Assembly (NCBI RefSeq): GCF_040954835.1
Contig: NC_090709.1
Location: 40,032,975-40,096,974 of the forward strand
DNA: 64,000 nt
Source of the DNA: Lepisosteus oculatus
Taxonomy: Eukaryota; Chordata; Actinopteri; Semionotiformes; Lepisosteidae
Reading direction: 5' to 3'
The translations under genes were made by a program, and so were the position numbers. Numbering within the stretch: position 1 is the stretch's first letter; every line of letters begins with the position of its first letter. Of the stretch, positions 9,143 to 17,940 are shown piece after piece. The notes beneath the pieces are model-generated. The model was not told where the DNA came from. It ran no database searches and saw nothing but the letters and a program-made list of their open reading frames with translations.

Positions 9143-12100
9143 CTACCAGATCCCAAATCCTGCTGCTGCCAGAACTACTGCAGCTCCCAGGACACCTGCT
9201 CTCACACCAGTAGACCTGGCTCCCTGGTCACAGCCTGCAGGGAAACACAGCAACAGTAACAGACTGGTCTACTGCACTGGGACTGGAGCTCCTATTGTAA
9301 CAGACTGTTCTACTGCACTGGGACTGGAGCTCCTATTGTAACAGACTGGTCTACTGGACTGGGACTGGAGCTCCTATTGTAACAGACTGTTCTACTGCAC
9401 TGGGACTGGAGCTCCTATTGTAACAGGACTGTTCTACTGCACTGGGACTGGAGCTCCTATTGTAACAGACTGTTCTACTGGACTGGGACTGGAGCTCCTA
9501 TTGTAACAGACTGTTCTACTGCACTGGGACTGGAGCTCCTATTGTAACAGGACTGGTCTACTGGACTGGAAGGAAACCCTTTTACAAACCAGTACCTAAT
9601 TTTGCAATAAGGCTTAAATTGGGGGAAAAAATGAAAAATTACCTTTATCACCATGATGTAGATTTTGTTTGTCTGCGTTGTCTGACACTAAATATGAACA
9701 GAAGAAAGATAAATTGATTATTTTCTGTTTTCACTTTATTTCAAGATATGAGTGTAAAAGGAGGAAATAGTTTCAAGTTCTTGAAGATCTAGCAGATCAG
9801 CTAGCAGAAGTTGAGAAGCTGAACATCTTTCTGAATTCTGTTCTAAGAGTCAATAACCAAAATTGGACTGATTAGTGATGTTTGGAGTTTACATTTCACA
9901 AACATGGGACTACTACTGCTACTACCACTAAATCTTATTTATGAAGAGCCTTTCCAAACCCCAGGATGCTGAATGCAGCTTAAAAGTCATGTTACTGTAT
10001 TTGGTTAAAGGATATTTCTATATTGTTCGTTATCACTAGTCATGTGTTTTAGTTCTGACAGGAAAGGGGCCTAATTCTGGACATACAGAGACGGTAGAGT
10101 TTTGGATTAAAATCGATGAGAGTCCTTCTCTGAACTGTATTCAATATCTCTCTGTTGCACCTAAGATTTTGAGTCAACCTCAAATCTTTCAACACCCCAA
10201 TATAACATTTCTATTCTCGGCTGTAGACGAGACCCTGACTTTATTTGATATACTCTGTTCAACTCTGTCTCCGTTGTAATTTAAGAGCTCAAAGCTGAGG
10301 AACAGGAGAAATGAGAGTGTAGTAGCTCTCCTCACCTTCGACGACAGTGACAGTGATGACACTGATGGTCCTCTTGGTTCTCCTGTCTCTCACAGTGTAG
10401 ATGCCCTGATCAGCCTGTGTGACTCTGTGTATGATCAGGTATCCCTCCCACACTGAGACACGATCTTGTTGGGTGTCTGAGCTCTTTAGATAAACCACAG
10501 TGTTGTGAAACAGCACCTCCACCTCATCATCAAACACAGGGACTGAGAGATCTCCTCCAGACACTGCACTGCGGTTCTCTGTCCGACCTGAAAGAGACAG
10601 ACGGAGTCACCATGAATTTCATCTCGCTTCACAGAACAGAGAAGAGGGTCACATCCCAGAGGACAAGGATAGAAGAGGTTGGATATAGAGGAGGCTGTGG
10701 CCTTTCGAATTATTGGGCTCTAAATCTAGTCGGATTAACGAAACCTCAACATCCTTTGCCATCGTTTCGCTCGTAGGATGACTGCTTTCTCATCATGTTA
10801 AAAGACAAATTAGGTGCTGAAACCAGGATTTGTTTTTTTTTTTTAAAGGGGCAAGTTTTCTGAATTACAACTCTATTCCTTTTTGAAATATTGGGTTTTC
10901 TTGTTTGGCAAGTGCTGTCCTGCAGAGACTCACACTTCAGTTGCCTATAATTGATCATTTGTTAAAATAACAATCAACTGATTAATAATTCCATTAGGGA
11001 GGCCAGGGACATGTTAGGACTTTGCTAATTAACTATGGTACCTCCCTATTATGTACAAAGTTCAAATGTGCTCCTGTTTAGCAGTAATGTAATCAATGTT
11101 TTCAGGGCGCATGAGCACACAGTACCCATGGAGTTGGTGCCTACAACTGGATGGAACATTTGTTGACATTATCTGTACCTCAGAATATACGATTTATGTG
11201 ATCGGTCTTGTTTCCCTGCACATCCAGGAAAGATATCTGCAGGTCTAAATGTTTAAATCTTCAAAGTCCTGCAGGCCAAGCAGGTGGAATTCTGTTTTCT
11301 GAAATACAGATCTGGAATCAAACCCAGAGCCCCAGCAATGCTGACCACTGTGCACCTTAAATGAACTAGATGAGCACACATGTCTCTCTCTTGTTTGCGA
11401 GTTGTGTAACCACATAAAACCGTTTCAGTAACTGATTCAGGAAGTGATGAAGGGACAGTGTGCAATGCTGTATAAGATTACTGTTTGATTTTTTTAGAAT
11501 ATCTTTAAGAAAAAAAAATGTAACTAAACTGGAAGTGGTTGTTTAAAGTTTGTTGTTCCTGTATCGGCAGTGGAATGAATGAATTTGCAGGGGCACTGTG
11601 CTATACTGTGGTCCAATCGACAGGTTTGGGGTTTCTACAGATCTCCAAGAGCAGAGCTGGGAGCAGCAATGTCTCGGGTACCTTAAGACCAGAGCACTGG
11701 TCCAGTGCTGTTTCGGGGCTCAAACAGGATGTTTAATTGGATTGATGAGGACTGGGTGCAGTGGGGCAAACTGTCGGGCAGCCTCATCCTCATCCTCACG
11801 GCCTCACAAAAATGTGAGCTGTGGTTTCAAGATTTATTGTATGACGTGAGCCTGTATGTTCAAAAGGTGATTCGTGTTATTAAAGATAAGTATTGGAATG
11901 TGTTACCTGTCACAGTGAGTCGAACGTCATCGAGAAACTGCAGTTGATCATGGTTCCCTCTGTAATAACACTCGTAGTAGTCTTCATCTGAGAACTTTGT
12001 GTTGTGGAGGGTGAGAGAGAAGTTCCCCTGTCTGATCTTCTCTCTGGACACCTCAGCTCTGCCCTTATAGTCAGGGCCAGGATACTGTTTCCCACTGGAG

Positions 12101-12486
12101 ACATCAAGCACTGGTCTGTGAGGAGTCTGCCAACTGATTCTGAGCTGCTCCTCAGGGATTCCAGTAGCCCTGGTCCCATCACAGGGCAGAGTGACCGAGT
12201 CACCCAGACGCACCGATAGTGGGAGCGCTGAGGAGACAGAGACACAATACAGCATTATACACACATACACACCCTCACAGATGCACACTGGAGAGAGAGA
12301 CACAGCAACACAACTAGACACCCCCTCACAGACGCACACTAGAGAGAGAGAGACACAGCAACACAACTAGATACACACACACACACACACACACACAGGC
12401 CTTGAGACCTGAGCTCTCAGCTCTGTGTGACTCTACTTACCCCGAGTACAGCAGGAGACACAGAGCAGAGTCAACACCCTCCACAT
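9143..12486 (-). CDS. Two-Ig-domain B7/butyrophilin-like receptor, tail truncated (gene 3)
   Basis: Four exons (12486-12441, 12227-11907, 10587-10336, 9234-9143) join to 711 bases, 236 residues plus TAG; all introns are phase 1. The order is signal peptide (1-15), a V-set domain (about 17-122; C31, W48, C102), a second Ig-like domain (123-206) and a TM segment (about 218-236). Domain 1 has DYKGRAEV, GNFSLTL and DEDYYECYY, the pattern of B7/butyrophilin-type V domains, so it may be a T-cell co-signalling ligand or receptor at the cell surface. Domain 2 ends with QADQGIYTVRD but lacks both canonical cysteines. A TAG follows the membrane helix. The gene lies in opposite orientation between the two NITR-like genes. 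The 5' UTR may start at another exon near 14290-14330, where a GTGAGT donor is seen. Exons and frames are seen; the family is inferred. Confidence 0.75.
9146..9234 (-). CDS. Gene 3 exon 4: transmembrane segment
   Basis: Minus-strand acceptor GTTTCCCTGCAG ends at 9235. The exon enters in phase 1 and reads CDQGARSTGVRAGVLGAA, VVLAAAGFGIW and then TAG at 9145-9143. The hydrophobic run is long enough for one helix. A GT within TGGTAGTG could serve as a donor, but no better reading was found. Confidence 0.65.
9245..9575. repeat. 41-bp minisatellite
   Basis: About eight copies of a 41-bp unit containing CTACTGCACTGGGACTGGAG and CTCCTATTGTAACAGACTG, inside the intron just upstream of the TM exon of the minus-strand receptor. 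Successive CTACTG starts (9269, 9310) set the period. Confidence 0.85.
9576..10335. other. Intron of gene 3, no further feature seen
   Basis: AT-rich unique sequence between the second Ig exon and the TM exon. I found no extra exon with matching phase and no recognisable repeat. Confidence 0.4.
10336..10587 (-). CDS. Gene 3 exon 3: cysteine-less second Ig domain
   Basis: Acceptor GTCTCTTTCAG ends at 10588 and donor GTGAGG begins at 10335; 252 bases, phase 1 at both ends. It encodes GGDLSVPVFDDEVEVLF, SVWEGYLIIHRV and QADQGIYTVRD, then VITVTVVE. Strand patterns B, E, F and G of an Ig fold are recognisable, but the positions normally holding the disulfide cysteines carry V/P and V. Confidence 0.8.
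10588..11906. other. Intron of gene 3
   Basis: Unique AT-rich sequence separating the two Ig exons. A T-rich tract lies near 10830. No further exon, RNA gene or clear mobile element was recognised. Confidence 0.4.
11907..12227 (-). CDS. Gene 3 exon 2: V-set Ig domain
   Basis: Acceptor TGTCTCCTCAG ends at 12228 and donor GTAACA begins at 11906; 321 bases, phase 1 at both ends. It encodes VRLGDSVTLPCDG, QLRISWQTPHRPVLDV, KGRAEVSREKIRQGNFSLTL and SDEDYYECYY, followed by DDVRLTVTG. The V-set hallmarks (C, W, D-x-Y-x-C) are present. It has no J-like G-x-G motif, which sets it apart from the NITR-like genes. Confidence 0.88.
12235..12400. repeat. Short degenerate repeat and (CA)n
   Basis: Two copies of a unit with CCTCACAGAYGCACACT, GAGAGAGACACAGCAACACA and ACTAGA are followed by (CA)n near 12374-12398, in the first coding intron of the minus-strand receptor. 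The frame crossing it toward the V exon is not coding. Confidence 0.7.
12441..12486 (-). CDS. Gene 3 exon 1: signal peptide
   Basis: ATG at 12486-12484 opens MWRVLTLLCVSCCTR and one base of the next codon, followed by the strong donor GTAAGT (12440-12435). Just upstream on the minus strand TGTTCTAG precedes GGTCTGGCTGGACG, so a 5' UTR intron may end near 12500. This is the only leader in phase with the V exon. Confidence 0.8.
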
Positions 12487-12489
12487 CGT

Positions 12490-13195
12490 CCAGCCAGACC
12501 CTAGAACACAGAGCTGTTTTAGAGTTCAGTGCTTCACTGCCTGAAGCCTGTCTTCAAACGTGATATAAAAACACTGACTTCTGTTAAATGATGGGTTTCT
12601 GTGTGATGCATTTTTTCTGTTACCTATAGACAGTGTTACATTTTATAATATTTAATATCTTATACAATATATCCATCGGGGCCGCTGGTGTGGAATAAGT
12701 GAATCTCAGGGCTGTGTGCTGTACTGTAACCTGAGCCTTCAGACCTCTCACGGACCTCGGGGTGCACAGGGTGACACCCCGGGAGTGGGGGACAGCAACT
12801 GAAACATCTGATCCTACTGAACTCCATTTTAATGGGCCTGCCACGATTATCCACAGTAAATACATGACACTGAAGTAGGCCTGCAAATCACCATTACTGC
12901 AGGCAGTGTAGATTGATTAATTATCCATCATAATAACCTGAGAGTATTATGGAACCTACTGATTTTTTTTACATCTATAACTTCTCTTTGTTACTGTGAA
13001 TTATTTAGTTCTTTATTTGTGTTGGATAATTAATAGTAAAATATTAAATCCAGGTCTAAAGGAAATGTCATACACAGATTCAAGAAACCAAGTGTCTTCA
13101 GTTTCACAGAAGGTGTTTTGATAGAAATTCTGATAAACCCCAAGCATAGCAGTGAATGAAGAACACGAGGAAACAACTGCAAGTGTTGAGGGATT
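12490..13195. other. Unique intergenic or 5' intron sequence
   Basis: AT-rich sequence upstream of the minus-strand leader exon. No exon or RNA gene is supported; it may be the 5' UTR intron of gene 3. Confidence 0.35.
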
Positions 13196-13925
13196 AAGAA
13201 GTGTGAGGCTCTTCTGTACACAGAGGGGGGTGGGGGTGGGGAACAAGCTGCCCGGCCCTGCTGTTGAAGCCGATACCCTGGCTTCTCTCCAGACACAGCT
13301 GGGTGAGCTCCTCCAGTCAGGACAGGAGGCTCTACTGTACACAGAGGGGGGTGGGGGTGGGGAACAAGCTGCCCGGCCCTGCTGTTGAAGCCGATACCCT
13401 GGCTTCTCTCCAGACACAGCTGGGTGAGCTCCTCCAGTCAGGACAGGAGGCTCTTCTGTACACAGAGGGGGGTGGGGGTGGGGAACAGGCTGCCCAGCCC
13501 TGTGGTTGAAGCCGATACCCTGGCTTCTCTCCAGACACAGCTGGGTGAGCTCCTCCAGTCAGGACAGGAGGCTCTTCTGTACACAGAGGGGGGTGGGGGT
13601 GGGGAACAGGCTGGATGAGCTCCTCCAGTCAGGACAGGAGGCTCTTCTGTACACAGAGGGTAGTGGGAGTGGGGAACAAGCTGCCCAGCCCTGTGGTTGA
13701 AGCCGATACCCTGGCTTCTCTCCAGACACAGCTGGGTGAGCTCCTCCAGTCAGGACAGGAGGCTCTACTGTACACAGAGGGGGGTGGGGGTGGGGAACAA
13801 GCTGCCCGGCCCTGCTGTTGAAGCTGATACCATCAAGACACAGCCGGGTGAGATTCTGGGATCAACTTGCTAACTCTGGTAGTTAGCTTATGACCACTTT
13901 TCATTTGTAACCTTATGCCCTTACT
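13196..13925 (+). repeat. LINE-like tail with 121-bp minisatellite (copy 3)
   Basis: Five to six tandem 121-bp units, one internally shortened near 13610. The last copy passes directly into GGTGAGATTCTGGGATCAAC, TAGTTAGCTTATG and TTCATTTGTAACCTTATG, which resemble the end of a common fish retroelement. This copy shows best that the minisatellite unit is a piece of that element. Confidence 0.8.
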
Positions 13926-15320
13926 GTTTAGTTTAGTTAGCTGCGTATAATTTTACATAAATAATTACAGGACGTTTTTTATTGTCCCTTAAAACCGAAT
14001 TTGTGATATATCACATTTGAAAACAATTTAGTGAAACGATCAACCGCGATTAACTGATGGTGTCGTTGTAAAATGGCGAGTCGTGCTACGAACAGGAAAG
14101 TAAGTCAAAGTGAAACTGAAAGTTTTGTACAATTTACAGCGCCCGTTCAACCAAAAGGAGCGAAGTACATCTAAAAAAATATAGCTACTTTCCCAAAACC
14201 AAAACGAATATGCAGGGACTATTCTCACGTCAGCCCAGAACAGCGCGAGAAAGGAAATATTATTATTATTATTATTATAATTAAATAACTCACCTTCTGT
14301 GTCACACTCTCCAGAACTGTACATGTGTATAAAGCTGTATGGCTTGTTTCGCCGAGAAAAACGAGAAAACTCCCCTTTACTTTAAATTCATCAACCCGAG
14401 TTTTTCTTCTTCTTTTTATTATTCTCTAATTTCCAGTACTTGAAATCCTGCTGTCGCCCGAACTGGTCCGGACTCCTTCTGGGACAGTGAAACCGAGGAC
14501 TTCCCCGTCCGGGGGGCGGTGCTGAGCGCAGAGGCGCAGATAAGGAGTTGATGATTATGTTTGGTTTTATTTGTTAGAGCAGTATATACTAGTGTTTGTT
14601 TAGTGTTGGTTTGGAATGCTGTAGTTGTGTATTAAGGACTGTTATAGCTCTGGTTCTTGAAAAACTCAATGATTTAGACAATCTTAGAGTTAGTTATCTG
14701 CTTTTGTGTATGTCTTTTTCAGGAATAGGTTTTCGAAATGCTGTAAAAAGAAAAGCGTTTTTTTTAAAAGTGAGCGCTGGGTTTTATTTTATACAGGAAA
14801 CGCATGCGTGTTGAAACACTATTTAAATTATATAAATGAGAAATAATCAAGCAAGGAAAACATGATCTATGTAAAAAAAATACAATTTGATCACATGATT
14901 TTCAACATTACCTCTGGTGGTTAAAGGCTTTTTTTTCTATTGTTTTTTTTTTCTCTTCTACCTGTTTCTGATCCTCTGGTTGTAGTTGTATTTGTAAATT
15001 CTATACGTTTAATTAAAAAACAAAAATCATTTTTAAAAAAACGAGAGAAAACCGTTCTTCCAACGCGCCTGCGCGGCTCGGGTGTTTTCCTGGGCTGGAC
15101 GTCACACTGATCTTGCAGCTGTCGCTCCTGAGCTGGGCCGGGATCTGTGGGGGGACGCTAAAATGTTTTAATGTTTTTAAAACATTTTTAAACCCCTTGA
15201 GCTCCCTGAGGTGGGTCAGGGGTTCGAGATAGTGCAACGCATACGGTCACCATTGCGGGTTGTGCGAGCCGGCTTACCAGCGCGGTGACGTCACCGCCCT
15301 CCCCTGTAATAGCAGGGCCA
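13926..15320. other. Intergenic sequence, possible first exon of gene 3 near 14290-14330
   Basis: Mostly AT-rich unique DNA. On the minus strand CACAGAAG at about 14300 is followed by the donor GTGAGT, and a GC-rich stretch with CCGTCCGGGGGGCGG lies upstream at about 14500, so a promoter and 5' exon for the minus-strand receptor could lie here. The evidence is one splice site and base composition only. Confidence 0.3.
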
Positions 15321-15329
15321 CAGCCGCTG

Positions 15330-15415
15330 GGCTGACGGGAGACTGTCTTTTGACTCAAGAAGCTGGTTCCCTGCTGTGTGACGCCGGAGACCCGGGTTCG
15401 AGTCCCCGAGGGTGG
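15330..15415 (+). repeat. tRNA-like SINE fragment
   Basis: GACCCGGGTTCGAGTCCCCG contains a good pol III B box (GGTTCGAGTCC) about 50 bases after GACTCAAGAAGCTGG-type sequence. A proper cloverleaf cannot be drawn with confidence, so a tRNA-derived SINE remnant is the better call than a tRNA gene. Confidence 0.4.
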
Positions 15416-16156
15416 GGGGCCGACGTGAACCCCGAAGCATTACAATATTATTTTGCAGAATGTCGCAACTGGAAATGCAGTATTTCCTCGGTATCACACC
15501 AGCGGCACCAGTACTTACTGGAATAAGGAGAAAGGCGGGGCGGCGGAAATATTGATCCGTTTCTGAAGGTTCAACAATGACCGTGTTTTATTTTCGAGCC
15601 TCGGCTGGCGCTGAACAACACAGAAACATTTTTTAGTCTTAATTCTTCAAAGGTGAGAGTGATCGCTCCTCACAGTCTCTCCCCGCACAATCACACGTGA
15701 AAGAATTACTTCATTTTGAATGTTCAGTGATCACCAAAAGCGACCTAAGGGGCCACTGTTTAGCATTTCGTATAATGAATGGAATGAAGCTATTGTGAAG
15801 GTATTGAATTCAGTTATAAAGTTCTACTACACTGGCAAGTACAAGAAACAACTAAGTCGACTCAAAAAATGACGTCCTTACCCGAGCATCAGCATCAGGA
15901 ACACAAGAAAAAGGAATCACGTAGTGTATTTACGGCTAATTTGGGCCGTCACAATGCAGTGTGCTATTGATTTTCTCACAATACATTGTAAAAAAGAGAG
16001 CTGCCCTGGTGTGAGAAGAGATCACTTGTCTCTTGGTCACCTGATACAATCTTAGTGGCCCCTCGCCAATAACAGCGCGACACAGGTACACGAAGTGGGA
16101 AGTTAGAAACTCTTCCAGTTCTATCGCCCACCAGACACACGACACAGCGCCGTGAC

Positions 16157-16187
16157 ATGGAGGCACAGACTCTACTGCTCTTACCCT
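16157..16187 (+). CDS. Gene 2 exon 1: signal peptide
   Basis: ATG at 16157 opens MEAQTLLLLP plus one base, stopping before GTGGGT at 16188 (phase 1). Joined to the V exon it reads LLLLPCAAVWAVVSGA, a good signal peptide. A downstream GT (GTAACT) would break the phase. Confidence 0.75.
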
Positions 16188-16470
16188 GTGGGTAACTCGC
16201 TTTTTCTTCCTTTCTTCCTTTATTGCAACCTGCTATGATCTATGTAATTAATAAGACGACCCAGTCAAAATGTCAGGAGCGCGAAATAAGCAATTTTAGT
16301 TCAATTTAAGTTCAAGATTTCGGTTGGCGCATGTTGCTCTTGAATTAATAATAAAAAAAAACGTATTTTGCTTTTCCAACGCGATATCAACTTTAAAGTT
16401 ATAATTAACAATCCAGTTTATTTTATCCTTTATTTTAGGATAAAAATAAACTGCTTCGTCATTTTGAAAC

Positions 16471-16519
<49 letters not shown>

Positions 16520-17879
16520 TTATTTTGCTAAGACTAGTGTTTTTCAAGACATGATTGCCTGTTCTCAGGAGATGTTTTTACAGTCCTCACGATCCATGAA
16601 GAAATGACATTTATTATCACCGATCTGACATTAGTACAACCAATCCATGTTTTTCAAGCCGAATGTATAAAACTACATTTTCATATTAAAATAGAAATAA
16701 AGGCATCGAATAGAATTGCTAAGGTGGGTAATAAAAATTACACCCAGTTGAACTGATAAAGGAGTCGGAACAGGAGGAAAGATGAAATTTCGTGCGGGTG
16801 TTCAGAGCTGGACGGCGGACAGGGGCTGAGAGACCGTGTGTGTCTGTATCTGTGTGTGTGTGTTCACATTTCCAAAGCAACCCCGTTTGTCGAGCTTAAT
16901 TACAATTACCACAGTATTGCTCAAGTACAAAAACAGACCCCGCTTGACTGCAACAGAAGATCTAACTACACTGTACGGAAATACTAACATGAACATACTC
17001 TGTGCTTACTCGCTCGGGGTGCCCCGCTACTCTCAACAACACATCATCAGTAGGGCGAAACTAACCTGTCTCACGGCGGTCTAAACCCAGCTCACGTTCG
17101 CTATTAGTGAACAATCCAGCGCTTGGTGGTGAATTCTGCTTCACAATGATCGGAAGAGCCGACATCGAAGGATCGAAGAGCGACGTCGCTATGAACGCTT
17201 GGCCAGTTATCCCTGCGGTAACTTTTCTGACACCTCCTGCTTCAGACCCCAAAAGCCATACTGTCTACTTACAGTATTTGCAAAGTGCCAGACTTTGTTC
17301 AACTAATAATTACCGACTAGCCGTTGTAAGTAGCTGTGCAATTTTCAATAGGAACACAACTTGCTATAATTTGAAAACTGTTTTAATTCTGAATGTAAAA
17401 AGTCTCCAATAGGCCTTACGATGATGCAGTATGATTTCCTATGCTTTCCAAACCAGCATAAAGTCCTTTCCGAATTCTCTGCAGGCGCTGCTGTGTGGGC
17501 TGTGGTCTCTGGAGCAGTCAGTCTGGGGGACACAGTCACCCTGCCCTGTGACCTCGAGCTCCAACACGAGACCACCTGGTTTCTGCAGCGTAACGAGACC
17601 CTGGCTCTGAGGATTTTAGCCAGTAAGAACCACGTGGAGCAGCAGACTGAGCCTTTTGACTACAAGAATAGACCGGACTCTCGCTTCAGCCTGGTGCTGA
17701 ACCCCTCCACTAACTCCTCCAGTCTGAGGATTGAGGGGGTCACAGAGACAGACCAGGGGCTGTACTACTGCGCCACCAGAGACAGAGGAGAGATTCACAT
17801 CGGAAAAGGCACCAGGCTGAGGCTCCATGGAGGAGGTGAGAACAGTTTTGTTAAGTGTCCTGTCCAGAGTGTGAGTGTG

Positions 17880-17940
<61 letters not shown>

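Noticed and set aside
1591-17835. Rearranging TCR or Ig V segments
   Set aside because: The J-like G-x-G-T end is encoded in the same exon and no heptamer-nonamer recombination signal follows; a GT donor follows instead.
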